From Mycobacterium interjectum (GTDB lineage Bacteria > Actinomycetota > Actinomycetes > Mycobacteriales > Mycobacteriaceae): a stretch of DNA of 48,693 nucleotides. The stretch lies in the NCBI RefSeq assembly GCF_900078675.2, contig NZ_LT546237.1, forward strand, positions 3,099,339 through 3,148,031. The letters are read 5' to 3'. Position numbers and translations under genes: made by a program. The notes under the pieces are model-generated. The model was not told the origin of the DNA, ran no database searches, and saw nothing but the letters and a program-made list of their open reading frames with translations. Positions 8,428 through 20,784 of this stretch are shown here, piece after piece. Position 1 is the stretch's first letter. Each line of letters opens with the position of its first letter.

Positions 8428-10097
8428 TGAGCACAACAACAGCGGGGATCATCTTCCTCGTCGTCCTCGTCGTGGCGCTGGTGGTGGTGCATGTGCCGTT
8501 CGGCGACTACATGTACCGGGTGTACACGTCGGAGAAGGACTCCTCCGTCGAGCGGGCGATCTACCGGCTGATCGGCGTCGACTCGCGCTCGGAACAGACC
8601 TGGGGGGCCTACGCCCGCAGCGTCTTGGCGTTCTCGTCGGTCAGCATCCTGTTCCTGTTCGCATTTCAGCTCGTGCAGGGCAAATTGCCGTTGCACCTGC
8701 ACGATCCGGCCACCCAAATGACGCCGGGGCTGGCGTGGAACACCGCCGTCAGCTTCACTACCAACACCAACTGGCAGGCCTACTCCGGCGAGTCGACGCA
8801 GGGGCACCTGGTCCAGATGGCCGGGCTGGCGGTGCAGAACTTCGTCTCGGCAGCCGTCGGCATGGCGGTGGCGATCGCACTGGTGCGCGGGTTTGCCCGC
8901 AAGCGCACCGGCGACCTGGGCAACTTCTGGGTCGACCTCGTCCGCACAGTGCTGCGCATCCTGCTGCCGATCTCCGTCGTCGGCGCGATCGTGCTCATTG
9001 CGGGCGGAGCGATCCAGAACTTCCACCTCAACGACCAGGTCGTCAACACCCTTGGCGGCGCCCAGCAGACGATCACCGGCGGCCCGGTGGCCAGCCAGGA
9101 GGTCATCAAGGAGCTCGGCACCAACGGTGGCGGCTTCTACAACGCGAACTCCTCGCATCCGTTCGAGAACCCGACGAACTGGACCAACTGGCTGGAGATC
9201 TTCCTGCTGCTGGTGATCAGCTTCTCCCTGCCGCGCACCTTCGGGCGCATGGTGGGCAGCACGAAGCAGGGCTACGCGATCGCCTCGGTCATGGCGACCC
9301 TGTACGCGATCAGCGTGTCCCTCATGATGTTCTTCCAGCTGCGGCACCACGGCACGGTGCCGACCGCGGTCGGCGCCGCCATGGAAGGCGTCGAGCAGCG
9401 GTTCGGCATCGCCAACTCCGCGGTGTTCGCGGACTCCACGACGCTCACCTCCACCGGCGCCGTCGACTCGTTCCACGACTCCTACACCAGCCTCGGCGGG
9501 ATGATGGCCTTGTTCAACATGCAGCTCGGCGAGGTAGCGCCCGGCGGCACCGGGTCGGGCCTGTACGGCATGTTGGTATTGGCGGTGATCACGGTGTTCG
9601 TCGCCGGGCTGATGGTCGGTCGCACCCCGGAATACCTCGGCAAGAAGATCAACCCGCGCGAAATCAAGCTCGCGGGAAGTTATTTCCTGGTCACCCCGCT
9701 GATCGTGCTGACCGGCACCGCGATTGCGATGGCGCTGCCCGGCGAACGCGCCGGGATGCTCAACACCGGCCCGCACGGGCTGTCGGAGGTCCTTTACGCG
9801 TTCACCTCCGCCGCGAACAACAACGGCTCCGCCTTTGCCGGGATCAGCGTCAACACCAACTGGTACAACACCGCCCTCGGGTTGGCCATGGTCTTCGGCC
9901 GATTCCTCCCGATTGTGCTCGTGTTGGCGCTGGCCGGATCGCTCGCCAAGCAGGGCCACACGCCGGAATCCGCGGGTACCCTGCCCACACACCGGCCGCA
10001 GTTCGTCGGAATGGTCGCCGGCGTCACGGTGATCCTCGTTGCCCTTACTTTCCTGCCCATGCTCGCGCTCGGGCCTCTCGCTGAAGGAATCCACTGA
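8427..10097 (+). CDS. kdpA: KdpA, potassium-translocating subunit
   Basis: 556 aa from GTG 8427. About ten membrane helices. Selectivity-filter loops characteristic of the family are visible: [46 protein letters not shown] and ISVNTNW. KdpA binds potassium from outside at micromolar affinity and belongs to the superfamily of potassium transporters/channels. It is the second named gene of the operon and overlaps kdpB by one nucleotide (TGATG at 10095-10099). Confidence 0.96.
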   Translation: MSTTTAGIIFLVVLVVALVVVHVPFGDYMYRVYTSEKDSSVERAIYRLIGVDSRSEQTWGAYARSVLAFSSVSILFLFAFQLVQGKLPLHLHDPATQMTPGLAWNTAVSFTTNTNWQAYSGESTQGHLVQMAGLAVQNFVSAAVGMAVAIALVRGFARKRTGDLGNFWVDLVRTVLRILLPISVVGAIVLIAGGAIQNFHLNDQVVNTLGGAQQTITGGPVASQEVIKELGTNGGGFYNANSSHPFENPTNWTNWLEIFLLLVISFSLPRTFGRMVGSTKQGYAIASVMATLYAISVSLMMFFQLRHHGTVPTAVGAAMEGVEQRFGIANSAVFADSTTLTSTGAVDSFHDSYTSLGGMMALFNMQLGEVAPGGTGSGLYGMLVLAVITVFVAGLMVGRTPEYLGKKINPREIKLAGSYFLVTPLIVLTGTAIAMALPGERAGMLNTGPHGLSEVLYAFTSAANNNGSAFAGISVNTNWYNTALGLAMVFGRFLPIVLVLALAGSLAKQGHTPESAGTLPTHRPQFVGMVAGVTVILVALTFLPMLALGPLAEGIH

Positions 10098-12244
10098 TGA
10101 CCGCGACCGCCGTCGACTCGTCCGAAGCTCACCCGGCGACCGCCACGAGCACGAAACGGGTGCATGGCGGGTTGCTCGACCCGAAGATGCTGTGGCGCTC
10201 GATGCCGGACGCGCTGCGCAAGCTCGACCCGCGCACCCTGTGGCGCAACCCGGTGATGTTCATCGTCGAAATCGGGGCAGCGTGGAGCACCGTGCTGGCG
10301 GTCATCAACGAAACCTGGTTCGCCTGGCTGATCGTGGTCTGGCTGTGGCTGACCGTGCTCTTCGCCAATGTCGCGGAGGCGGTGGCCGAAGGCCGCGGCA
10401 AAGCCCAGGCCGAAACGCTGCGCAAAGCCAAGACCCAGACCTTGGCCCGGCGGCTCAGGAATTGGCAGCCGGGTGCCCCCTCAATCGAGGAAGAGGTCGC
10501 GGCGCCGTTGCTGCAGCAGGGCGACATCGTCGTGGTCGAGGCCGGACAGGTGATACCGGGCGACGGTGACGTGGTGGAAGGCATTGCGTCGGTGGACGAA
10601 TCGGCGATCACCGGCGAATCGGCGCCGGTGATCCGCGAATCCGGCGGCGACCGTTCGGCGGTCACCGGCGGCACCACCGTGCTGAGCGACCGGATCGTCG
10701 TGCAAATCACCCAAAAGCCGGGCGAGAGCTTCATCGACCGGATGATCGCGCTTGTCGAGGGCGCCAACCGGCAGAAGACCCCCAACGAGATCGCGCTGAA
10801 CATCCTCTTGGCCGCGTTGACGATCATTTTCGTCTTCGCCGTCGCGACCCTGCAGCCGCTCGCGATCTACTCCAAGGCGAACAGCCCGGGCGTCCCGGAC
10901 ACCCAGGCGCTCAACGCAAGTGGCGTCACCGGGATCGTGATGGTGTCGCTGCTGGTGTGCCTGATCCCGACCACGATCGGCGCGCTGCTGTCGGCGATCG
11001 GCATCGCGGGGATGGACCGGCTGGTGCAGCGCAACGTGCTCGCGATGTCCGGGCGCGCGGTGGAAGCCGCCGGCGACGTGAACACGCTGCTGCTCGACAA
11101 GACCGGCACCATCACCCTGGGCAACCGGCAGGCCGGCGCGTTCCTACCGCTCGACGGCGTCACCCCGGAGCAGCTGGCGGACGCCGCGCAATTGTCGAGC
11201 CTGGCCGACGAGACGCCGGAGGGACGCTCGATCGTCGTGTTCGCCAAGCAGCATTTCGGGCTGCGCGCCCGCACGCCCGGCGAACTCGCGCACGCCCATT
11301 GGGTGGAGTTCTCCGCCTCCACCCGGATGTCGGGCGTCGACCTCGACGGGCATCTGCTGCGCAAGGGGGCGGCCAGCTCGGTCGCGGAATGGGTTCGCGA
11401 ACAAGGCGGCAAGGTTCCATTGCAGCTCGGCGAGATCGTCGACGGCATTTCGGCGAGCGGTGGCACCCCGCTGGTCGTCGGCGAATGCCTCAATGGCGAG
11501 GCGGCGGTGCTGGGGGTCATTCACCTCAAGGACGTCGTCAAGCAAGGCATGCGGGAACGCTTCGACGAGATGCGGAAAATGGGCATCAGAACGGTGATGA
11601 TCACCGGCGATAACCCGTTGACCGCCAAGGCGATTGCCGACGAGGCCGGCGTCGACGACTTCCTCGCCGAGGCGACGCCCGAGGACAAGCTGGCGCTGAT
11701 CAAGCGCGAGCAGGAGGGCGGCAAGCTGGTCGCGATGACCGGCGACGGCACCAACGATGCGCCGGCGCTGGCCCAGGCCGACGTCGGCGTCGCGATGAAC
11801 ACCGGAACCTCGGCGGCCAAAGAGGCCGGAAACATGGTCGATCTCGACTCCGACCCCACCAAGCTCATCGAGATCGTCGAGATCGGCAAGCAGCTGCTGA
11901 TCACCCGCGGGGCGCTGACCACCTTCTCCATCGCCAACGACATCGCCAAGTACTTCGCGATCATCCCGGCGATGTTCGTCGCGCTGTTCCCCGGGCTGGA
12001 CATGATCAACATCATGCGGTTGCACAGCCCGCAGTCGGCGATCCTGTCGGCGGTGATCTTCAACGCCATCATCATCGTCATGCTGATCCCGTTGTCGCTG
12101 CGTGGTGTGCGCTACACGCCGAGCAGCGCGTCAAAGCTGTTGAGCCGCAACCTCTACGTCTACGGGCTCGGCGGCATCGTCGCCCCGTTCATCGGAATCA
12201 AGGCAATCGACCTCATCATCCAATTCGTCCCCGGGATGTCCTGA
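10097..12244 (+). CDS. kdpB: KdpB, P-type ATPase subunit
   Basis: 715 aa. The phosphorylation motif DKTGTIT carries the acceptor Asp334, with TGES (Ser175) in the actuator domain and [17 protein letters not shown] in the P domain. Asp615 and Lys618 lie in the membrane sequence [12 protein letters not shown], which corresponds to the coupling pair known in E. coli KdpB. Ser175 aligns with the serine whose phosphorylation inhibits the E. coli pump, so the same control is possible. It hydrolyses ATP to drive potassium uptake with KdpA, C and F. kdpC begins one base after its stop. Confidence 0.96.
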   Translation: MTATAVDSSEAHPATATSTKRVHGGLLDPKMLWRSMPDALRKLDPRTLWRNPVMFIVEIGAAWSTVLAVINETWFAWLIVVWLWLTVLFANVAEAVAEGRGKAQAETLRKAKTQTLARRLRNWQPGAPSIEEEVAAPLLQQGDIVVVEAGQVIPGDGDVVEGIASVDESAITGESAPVIRESGGDRSAVTGGTTVLSDRIVVQITQKPGESFIDRMIALVEGANRQKTPNEIALNILLAALTIIFVFAVATLQPLAIYSKANSPGVPDTQALNASGVTGIVMVSLLVCLIPTTIGALLSAIGIAGMDRLVQRNVLAMSGRAVEAAGDVNTLLLDKTGTITLGNRQAGAFLPLDGVTPEQLADAAQLSSLADETPEGRSIVVFAKQHFGLRARTPGELAHAHWVEFSASTRMSGVDLDGHLLRKGAASSVAEWVREQGGKVPLQLGEIVDGISASGGTPLVVGECLNGEAAVLGVIHLKDVVKQGMRERFDEMRKMGIRTVMITGDNPLTAKAIADEAGVDDFLAEATPEDKLALIKREQEGGKLVAMTGDGTNDAPALAQADVGVAMNTGTSAAKEAGNMVDLDSDPTKLIEIVEIGKQLLITRGALTTFSIANDIAKYFAIIPAMFVALFPGLDMINIMRLHSPQSAILSAVIFNAIIIVMLIPLSLRGVRYTPSSASKLLSRNLYVYGLGGIVAPFIGIKAIDLIIQFVPGMS

Positions 12245-12245
12245 C

Positions 12246-13169
12246 ATGAAGTTCTCCAATTTCATCCGCATGCACTGGGCGGCCTTTCGCGCGCTGCTGG
12301 TACTGACGGTGCTCACCGGTCTCGCCTACCCCCTGTTCATCTGGCTCGTCGCGCAGATCCCGGGATTGCACGACAAGGCCGAAGGGTCGATCCTCACCGC
12401 CAACGGCAAGCCGGTCGGCAGCCGGCTGATCGGCCAGCTCTTCACCGACAAGGACGGCAACGCGCTGCCGCAATACTTCCAGAGCCGCCCCTCGGCGGCC
12501 GGCACCGGATACGACCCGCTCAACTCGAGCGCGAGCAACCTCGGCCCGGAAAGTATCGTCGACACCCCCGCGGATCCGGCGCAGATGGCGGCCGGCAAGT
12601 CCGCTTCCGATGCGGGCTTCAAGCCGAGCCTGCTGACGCAGGTGTGCACGCGCAGTTCCGCCGTCGGGCAGCTGGAGGGCGTGGACGGGTCGCGGCCGTT
12701 CTGCACGGGCGGCGGCGTGGGCGCGGTGCTCTCGGTGATCGGCCCGCGCGACGCCCGCGGAAACGTCGTTCACCCCACCCGGGTGGTCAGCGTCAACGAG
12801 CCGTGCCAGTCGACGCAGGCGCCGTTCCTGACGATCTACGAGGGCGTGCGGGTCGACTGCGCCAAGTACGGCGAGGACTACACGATCGGCCAGATCGTGC
12901 CCGTCCGCGGCGCCGCACCCGCCAACCCGGCCGTGCCGGCCGATGCGGTCACCGCCAGCGGCAGCGGCCTGGACCCGAACATCTCCCCGGCCTACGCCGA
13001 CATCCAGGTCACCCGGGTGTCCAAGGCCCGCCACGTCAGCCCCGATCAGATCCGGGCTGTCCTCGCGCACTACCGCAGCGGGCGCGGCCTCGGGGTCTTG
13101 GGTGAGCCGACCGTGAACGTGCTGCAGCTCAACCTGCAACTCGATCGCCAGTATCCGGTCTCGGGCTAG
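12246..13169 (+). CDS. kdpC: KdpC, enlarged subunit with a central insertion
   Basis: 307 aa, against about 190 in E. coli and M. tuberculosis. The N-terminal membrane helix (residues 15-37) and the core motifs FQSRPSAAGTGYDPLNSSASN (about 78-98), SGSGLDPNISPAYA (238-251) and VNVLQLNLQLD are intact. Between them, at roughly residues 101-230, lies an extra segment containing all four cysteines of the protein (134, 153, 187, 205). It should be extracytoplasmic, so disulfides are plausible. KdpC stabilises the pump and assists potassium loading. No frameshift is seen; the insertion is continuous and well composed. Confidence 0.93.
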   Translation: MKFSNFIRMHWAAFRALLVLTVLTGLAYPLFIWLVAQIPGLHDKAEGSILTANGKPVGSRLIGQLFTDKDGNALPQYFQSRPSAAGTGYDPLNSSASNLGPESIVDTPADPAQMAAGKSASDAGFKPSLLTQVCTRSSAVGQLEGVDGSRPFCTGGGVGAVLSVIGPRDARGNVVHPTRVVSVNEPCQSTQAPFLTIYEGVRVDCAKYGEDYTIGQIVPVRGAAPANPAVPADAVTASGSGLDPNISPAYADIQVTRVSKARHVSPDQIRAVLAHYRSGRGLGVLGEPTVNVLQLNLQLDRQYPVSG

Positions 13170-13234
13170 CCCAGCCTGGCGACGGCGAGCGCCGGAACGG
13201 CGCGAGTTGGGAGCCGGGCCATCGAACTTAGGGG

Positions 13235-15802
13235 ATGATGGTTGACGTGAGCGTGACCGACCACCGTCCCAAGCGCGGGGAACTACGCATCTACCTCGGT
13301 GCCGCTCCCGGTGTCGGCAAGACCTACGCGATGCTCGGCGAGGCGCACCGACGGCTGGAGCGCGGCACCGACGTGGTGGCGGCGGTGGTCGAGACCCACG
13401 GTCGCGCGAAAACCGCTGAGCTGATTGAGGGCATCGAGGTCATCCCGCCGCGCCGCGTCGAATACCGGGGCGGCACCTTCCCGGAACTCGATGTGCCGGC
13501 CGTGCTGGCGCGGCATCCGCAGGTGGTCCTGGTGGACGAACTCGCCCACACCAACACACCCGGTAGCAAGAACGAAAAGCGCTGGCAGGACGTCGAAGAG
13601 CTGCTCGACGCGGGGATCACGGTGATCTCCACCGTCAACATCCAGCACCTGGAAAGCCTCAACGACGTCGTCGCCCAGATCACCGGCATCGAACAGCAGG
13701 AAACCATACCGGATTCGATCGTGCGCCAGGCCTCGCAGGTCGAGCTCATCGACATCACTCCGGAGGCCTTGCGCCGCAGGCTATCCCACGGCAACGTCTA
13801 TGCGCCGGAGCGGATCGACGCGGCGCTGTCGAATTACTTCCGCCGCGGAAACCTCACCGCGCTTCGGGAATTGGCGCTGCTGTGGCTGGCCGACCAGGTG
13901 GACACCGCGCTGGCCAAGTACCGTGCCGAGAACAAGATCACCGACATGTGGGAGGCGCGGGAACGCGTCGTGGTGGCCGTCACCGGTGGCCCGGAATCGG
14001 AGACGTTGGTACGGCGGGCATCCCGCATCGCGTCAAAGTCCAGCGCCGAGCTGATGGTGGTGCACGTCATCCGCGGTGACGGGCTGGCCGGCGTCTCGGA
14101 ACGCAGAATGACCAAGATTCGTGAGCTGGCCAACAGCCTGGACGCGTCCCTGCACACCGTGGTCGGCGACGACGTTCCCACGGCCCTGCTCGATTTCGCC
14201 CGCGAAAACAATGCGACCCAGCTGGTGATCGGCACCTCCCGGCGGCCCCGCTGGGCCCGCATCTTCGAGGAGGGGATCGGCCCCACGATCGTGGAGCGGT
14301 CCGGGAAGATCGACGTGCACATCGTCACGCACGAGGAATCCAAACGCGTCCTTCATCTCGGGTCGCTCGTGCCCCGCGAGCGCCGGGTCGCCTCGTGGCT
14401 GGCCGCCGTCATTGTGCCGTCGGCCATCTGCGCCGTTACGGTGGCGCTGTTGGACCCGTATCTGGGGACCAGCGGTGACAGCGCGCTGTTCTTTGTCGGG
14501 GTCTTGGTGGTAGCCCTGCTCGGAGGCGTTGCCCCGGCGGTCCTTTCGGCGGTGTTGTCCAGCCTGTTGTTGAACTACTATCTGACGGCTCCGCGGCACA
14601 CCTTTACGATCGCGGAACCGGCCGCCGCCGTCACAGAGCTCGTCCTGCTGTTGGTGGCGGTCGCCGTCGCGATCCTCGTCGACGGTGCGACCAAACGCAC
14701 CCGCGAAGCCCGTCGCGCATCCCAAGAGGCCGAGCTGCTCACGCTGTTCGCCGGGTCGGTGCTGCGCGGCGCCGACCTCGAGACCCTGCTGGAGCGCGTG
14801 CGCGAGACCTACTCCCAGCGCGCCGTCAGCATGCTGCGCGAACCCAGCGAGGAAGAGCGCGCCACCGGAAGGAAGGGCTACATCGTCGCCTGCGTGGGCA
14901 AAGACCCTTGTGTGAGCGTCGATTCGGCCGACACCGCGATCGAGGTCGGCGACGAAGAGTTCTGGATGCTGATGGCCGGCAGGAAGCTCTCCACGCGCGA
15001 CCGCCGGGTGCTCAGCGCGGTGGCCAAGCAGGCGGCGGGCCTGATCAGGCAGCGCGAATTGGCCGAGGAGGCGAGCCGGGCCGAGGCGATCGTGCGGGCC
15101 GACGAGCTGCGGCGCTCCCTGCTTTCGGCGGTCAGCCACGACCTGCGCACGCCGCTGGCGGCGGCCAAGGTGGCCGTGTCCAGCCTGCGCGCCGAGGATG
15201 TCGCCTTTTCCGCCCAGGACACCGCCGAACTGCTCGCCACCATCGAGGAGTCGATCGACCAGCTGACCGCGCTGGTCGGGAACCTGCTCGATTCCTCGCG
15301 CCTGGCCGCCGGGGTGATCCACCCGGACCTGCGCCGCGTGTATCTGGAGGAAACGGTGCAGCGCGCCCTGGTCAGTATCGGCAAGGGCGCCACCGGGTTC
15401 TACCGATCGGCCATCGATCGCGTCAAGGTCGACGTGGGCGACGCGGTGGTGATGGCCGACGCCGGGCTGCTGGAACGGGTCTTTGCCAACCTGATCGACA
15501 ACGCGCTGCGCTACGCGCCCAACTGCGTGGTTCGCGTCAACGCCGGGCGCGTGGGCGATCGCGTCCTGGTCAACGTCATCGACGAGGGCCCGGGAATACC
15601 GAAGGGCACCGAGGACCAGATCTTCGAGGCCTTCCAGCGGCTGGGCGATCACGACAACACCACCGGCGTGGGCCTGGGCATGTCGGTGGCGCGCGGCTTC
15701 GTCGAGGCGATGGGCGGCACCATCGCGGCCGGCGACACCCCGGGCGGCGGGCTGACCGTCGTGGTGGATCTGGCCGCGCCGCAGGCGTTTGGTGCGCTAT
15801 GA
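13235..15802 (+). CDS. kdpD: KdpD, potassium/turgor sensor histidine kinase
   Basis: 855 aa. The N-terminal KdpD domain has Walker A GAAPGVGKT (residues 22-30) and the Walker B-like VVLVDELAHTNTPGSKNEKR. A Usp-like domain follows (about 245-365), then four closely spaced membrane helices (about 385-490, DUF4118), a linker, HisKA with His635 in LSAVSHDLRTPLAAAK, and HATPase motifs (NLIDNALRYAPN, DEGPGIPKG, GVGLGMSVA). It senses low potassium and phosphorylates KdpE. It follows kdpC by 65 bp on the same strand and overlaps kdpE by ATGA. Confidence 0.95.
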   Translation: MMVDVSVTDHRPKRGELRIYLGAAPGVGKTYAMLGEAHRRLERGTDVVAAVVETHGRAKTAELIEGIEVIPPRRVEYRGGTFPELDVPAVLARHPQVVLVDELAHTNTPGSKNEKRWQDVEELLDAGITVISTVNIQHLESLNDVVAQITGIEQQETIPDSIVRQASQVELIDITPEALRRRLSHGNVYAPERIDAALSNYFRRGNLTALRELALLWLADQVDTALAKYRAENKITDMWEARERVVVAVTGGPESETLVRRASRIASKSSAELMVVHVIRGDGLAGVSERRMTKIRELANSLDASLHTVVGDDVPTALLDFARENNATQLVIGTSRRPRWARIFEEGIGPTIVERSGKIDVHIVTHEESKRVLHLGSLVPRERRVASWLAAVIVPSAICAVTVALLDPYLGTSGDSALFFVGVLVVALLGGVAPAVLSAVLSSLLLNYYLTAPRHTFTIAEPAAAVTELVLLLVAVAVAILVDGATKRTREARRASQEAELLTLFAGSVLRGADLETLLERVRETYSQRAVSMLREPSEEERATGRKGYIVACVGKDPCVSVDSADTAIEVGDEEFWMLMAGRKLSTRDRRVLSAVAKQAAGLIRQRELAEEASRAEAIVRADELRRSLLSAVSHDLRTPLAAAKVAVSSLRAEDVAFSAQDTAELLATIEESIDQLTALVGNLLDSSRLAAGVIHPDLRRVYLEETVQRALVSIGKGATGFYRSAIDRVKVDVGDAVVMADAGLLERVFANLIDNALRYAPNCVVRVNAGRVGDRVLVNVIDEGPGIPKGTEDQIFEAFQRLGDHDNTTGVGLGMSVARGFVEAMGGTIAAGDTPGGGLTVVVDLAAPQAFGAL

Positions 15803-16479
15803 CCCGGGTGTTGGTGATCGACGACGAGCCGCACATCCTGCGCGCGCTGCGGATCAACCTGTCGGTCCGTGGCTACGAGGTCATCACCGCCTCGACCGGT
15901 GCGGGAGCGCTGCGCGCGGCCGCCGAGCACAAGCCCGACGTGGTGATCCTGGACCTCGGCCTGCCCGACATATCCGGCATCGAGGTGCTGGCCGGTCTGC
16001 GCGGCTGGCTCTCGGCGCCGGTGATCGTGCTGTCCGCGCGCACGGATTCGTCGGACAAGGTCGAGGCCCTCGACGCCGGCGCCGATGACTACGTGACGAA
16101 ACCCTTTGGGATGGACGAGTTCTTGGCCCGGCTGCGCGCCGCGGCGCGCCGCAACGCGGCGGCGTCCGAAGTGGATGAGCCGGTGATCGAAACAGACGCG
16201 TTCACCGTCGATCTGGCCGCCAAGAAGGTCACCAAGGACGGCGTGGAGGTGCACCTGACGCCGACCGAGTGGGGCATGCTCGAGGTGCTGGTGCGCAACC
16301 GCGGCAAGCTGGTGGGCCGCGAGGAGTTGCTGAAAGAGGTGTGGGGGCCGGCGTACGCCACCGAAACCCATTACCTGCGTGTGTATCTGGCGCAGTTGCG
16401 GCGCAAACTCGAAGATGACCCGTCGCATCCCAAGCATCTGCTGACCGAATCGGGCATGGGCTACCGGTTCGAGGCCTGA
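15799..16479 (+). CDS. kdpE: KdpE, response regulator of the kdp operon
   Basis: 226 aa from ATG 15799, inside the kdpD stop. The receiver domain has DDE at residues 8-10, Asp52 in VVILDLGLPD and Lys101 in YVTKPF. The winged-helix output domain ends LLTESGMGYRFEA. Phosphorylated KdpE activates kdpFABC; the TTTAC direct repeat at 8087-8104 is a candidate target. It is the last gene of the co-directional kdp cluster and converges on ppx2. Confidence 0.95.
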   Translation: MTRVLVIDDEPHILRALRINLSVRGYEVITASTGAGALRAAAEHKPDVVILDLGLPDISGIEVLAGLRGWLSAPVIVLSARTDSSDKVEALDAGADDYVTKPFGMDEFLARLRAAARRNAAASEVDEPVIETDAFTVDLAAKKVTKDGVEVHLTPTEWGMLEVLVRNRGKLVGREELLKEVWGPAYATETHYLRVYLAQLRRKLEDDPSHPKHLLTESGMGYRFEA

Positions 16480-16493
16480 CACTCCCTGCGCCC

Positions 16494-16544
16494 AACGTCG
16501 ACTTGTTGTGCCCATTTTGGCAACCAACGCAACAAGTCGACGTT
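16494..16544. repeat. Nested palindrome between convergent kdpE and ppx2
   Basis: The outer arms are a perfect 15-bp inverted repeat (AACGTCGACTTGTTG at 16494-16508 and its complement at 16530-16544). Inside them a smaller stem pairs TGCC (16509-16512) with GGCA (16519-16522) around CATTTT. It fills almost the whole 70-bp gap between two converging genes. It may act as a terminator without a T-tract or as a dispersed intergenic repeat; the architecture recurs elsewhere in the window. Confidence 0.7.
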
Positions 16545-16549
16545 CGCGA

Positions 16550-17494
16550 TCAGTCGGCGATCGACAGCACGATGCCGTCCAAAATGTCGTGTTCACTGAC
16601 GATCAGCTCGTCGATGCCGGCGCGGGCCCGCAGCTCGCGCGCCAATTCCTCCACCACGATCGCGCCGCCGCCGATCACGTCGGCCCGGCCCGCGTGCATC
16701 GGCGGCAGCGCCGCCCGCTCGGATCGCGTCATGCCGATCAGCCGCTCGCACACCGCTAGCAGGTCGCCGCCCGCGACGCGCGAAAGATGAATGGCCGCAG
16801 AGTCATACGTTGTCATGTTGTGCGCCAGCGCGGACAGCGTCGTCATCGTCCCGGCGAGCCCGACCCAGGTCCGTGCCCCTTCGACGGGCACCACGCCCAG
16901 CGCGACGTCGAGCCGCTCGCGCACCACCCCGCGGGCCGCCTCCACTTCCCGCGGCGTCGGCGGATCCGAGTGCAGGCACCGCTCGGTGAGCCGGACACAG
17001 CCGATGTCGGCCGAGTAGCTGGCCACCACCGCATCCCCACCGACCACGATCTCGGTGGAGCCGCCGCCGAGGTCGACGACAACGAAAGGAGCCTCAGCGC
17101 TGTCTAATTCGCCGACGGCGCCGAGGAAGGACAGCTCGGCCTCCTCGGAGCCGGTGATCACCTCGGCAACCGCGCCCGGCAACACGGCGCCCAGCACCTC
17201 GGCCGTCATCGCAAAGAAGACATCGCGATTCGCGACGTCGCGAGCCGCCGAGGTGGCCACCATTCGCACTCGCTCGACGCCATGCTCCTTCAGCTGCGCA
17301 GCGTAATCGGCCAGCGCGGCCCGGGTTCGGGCGATCGCGTCCGGCGCGAACTCACCCGTCGCGTCGACGCCCTGGCCCAACCGCACGATCCGCGTCTCGC
17401 GGTGCACGTCGCTCAACCGGCCGTCGCCGGCGTCGGCGATCAGCAACCGGATCGAGTTGGTACCGCAATCGATTGCGGCGAGCCGACTCACCAC
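16550..17494 (-). CDS. ppx2: Ppx/GppA family phosphatase, exopolyphosphatase 2
   Basis: 314 aa with the ASKHA fold. Motifs: AAIDCGTNSIRLLIAD (phosphate 1), VATSAARD, the FVVVDLGGGSTEIVVG loop and VGLAGTMTTLSA. The family hydrolyses polyphosphate ends or the gamma phosphate of pppGpp. At this length it is the short Ppx form lacking the C-terminal HD-like domain of E. coli Ppx. Position next to the DUF501 and ftsB/divIC genes matches Rv1026. Its start overlaps the end of the DUF501 gene by 7 nt, so it is part of a minus-strand operon. Confidence 0.92.
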   Translation of the reverse strand: MVSRLAAIDCGTNSIRLLIADAGDGRLSDVHRETRIVRLGQGVDATGEFAPDAIARTRAALADYAAQLKEHGVERVRMVATSAARDVANRDVFFAMTAEVLGAVLPGAVAEVITGSEEAELSFLGAVGELDSAEAPFVVVDLGGGSTEIVVGGDAVVASYSADIGCVRLTERCLHSDPPTPREVEAARGVVRERLDVALGVVPVEGARTWVGLAGTMTTLSALAHNMTTYDSAAIHLSRVAGGDLLAVCERLIGMTRSERAALPPMHAGRADVIGGGAIVVEELARELRARAGIDELIVSEHDILDGIVLSIAD

Positions 17495-17976
17495 TGCCCC
17501 GCCACCAGCACCGTGCCCATCTCGGGGTCGTCGGCCAACAGCGATAACGCCTCGTCACCAAGAGGATTCACGCCCGGACCCTTGGCCAGCGAGTGCGCGA
17601 TCAGTACGTGCAGGCACTTGACCCGGTCCGGCATCCCCCCGGCGGAGAATGTCGTCCCCAGCGGCTCGATGGCATCGCGTTCGGCCAAATACGACTCGTG
17701 GGCTCGGCGGTACGCGGCCGCCAGTTCGGGGTCCTGCCGCAACCGCTCGGTCATCTCGCGCATCAATCCGGTCGTCTCGAGCCTGCTGGCGGCCGCGGTC
17801 AGCGCCGGATGCGTCAGGTAGTACAACGTCGGAAAGGGCGTGCCGTCAGGAAGTTTCGGCGCCGTCTTCACCACGCCCGGCTCGCCGTTGGGACAGCGGT
17901 AGGCGATCTCCAGCACCCCGCGCGGCTCACGCCCGAGCTGACGCGCCACCGCATCCAAGTCGGCACGATCAACCAC
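17488..17976 (-). CDS. DUF501 family protein (Rv1025-like)
   Basis: 162 aa from GTG 17976 (VVDRADLDAVARQLGREPRG), a start supported by the 8-nt overlap with the end of the ftsB/divIC gene. The frame is open upstream to 18030, but the added residues are an Arg/Pro shadow of the preceding gene. DUF501 motifs include AYRCPNGEPGVVKTAP, PTLYYLTHP, GGMPDRVKCLHVLIAHSLA and GPGVNPLGDEAL, with conserved Cys and His residues. The function is unknown, but the family is constantly linked to ftsB/divIC, eno and ppx in actinobacteria. Confidence 0.9.
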   Translation of the reverse strand: MVDRADLDAVARQLGREPRGVLEIAYRCPNGEPGVVKTAPKLPDGTPFPTLYYLTHPALTAAASRLETTGLMREMTERLRQDPELAAAYRRAHESYLAERDAIEPLGTTFSAGGMPDRVKCLHVLIAHSLAKGPGVNPLGDEALSLLADDPEMGTVLVAGQW

Positions 17977-18586
17977 CGGGGGCGGTCGGGTTGGGTGCCT
18001 CCGGCGGTGCCGGCGGCAGGTGCGGGGCATCGGCGATGGTATGCCACAGCGAGGTGTACCACGGGTCGTGGCTGGCCGGCTTCGTCGTGTCCGCTCCGGG
18101 CTGCGTGGCTACCGCCGCCGTCGGCGGAAGTTGAACCTGGAATGGGATGTCCCCGGGCATCACGAAACCCAGGCGCTCGCGGGCCTGCGCCGCGATGTAG
18201 GCCGGGTCACCCAGTTTCACCTTCTTCTGTTCGAGGTCGGCGATCTGAGCGCGCAGCGCGGCCTCGCTGGCGGCCAACTGGTTCATCTCGGTGCGCTGCG
18301 CGAAGTAGGTGCGCACCGGGCCGGCGATGGTCAGGGTGAGCACGCAGATCACCGCGGCCAGCACCGCCGCCCGCCGCGCGGTGAACCCCAGCCGCTGGTC
18401 GGACCGCTGTTCGACGGATTCGGCGACCTGCCGCTTGATGGGTTCGACGACACGCTCCTGCAGCGACCGCGTCGTATGGTTGGCCGTTTGCGACGGCTTG
18501 ACGGTCCGACGGCGCCGAACCGAATCGCCGGCCTTCCCCGGGCGCGATGCCGGGGAGCGCCGCTTCGGATCGGGCTTGGGCGTCAA
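17969..18586 (-). CDS. Septum formation initiator, FtsB/DivIC-like
   Basis: 205 aa from TTG 18586. A basic, disordered cytoplasmic N-terminus (1-70) is followed by one membrane helix (about 72-90), then a coiled coil (about 95-125, ending LEQKKVKLGDPAYIAAQ) and the ARERLGFVMPGDIPFQV motif. A Pro-rich C-terminal tail completes it. FtsB/DivIC links the divisome proteins FtsL and FtsQ at the septum. TTG is the only plausible start between the eno stop and the conserved sequence. It corresponds to Rv1024. Confidence 0.9.
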   Translation of the reverse strand: MTPKPDPKRRSPASRPGKAGDSVRRRRTVKPSQTANHTTRSLQERVVEPIKRQVAESVEQRSDQRLGFTARRAAVLAAVICVLTLTIAGPVRTYFAQRTEMNQLAASEAALRAQIADLEQKKVKLGDPAYIAAQARERLGFVMPGDIPFQVQLPPTAAVATQPGADTTKPASHDPWYTSLWHTIADAPHLPPAPPEAPNPTAPGG

Positions 18587-18598
18587 AGGTGTTTCAAC

Positions 18599-20680
<2,082 letters not shown>

Positions 20681-20784
20681 CTACTACTCCCCTGCACCAA
20701 CTCCTGCCAGACCATCGTCCCACGGGTTTCGCGGCTAACCCGTCGATTGCTGCCCGAAGCGCACCGCGGCAGCGCCAAAGTGCA

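Noticed and set aside
8381..10084. 567-codon plus-strand frame and a 556-codon minus-strand frame across kdpA
   Set aside because: Both lack domains and are Arg/His-rich shadows. The KdpA frame contains the selectivity-filter motifs.
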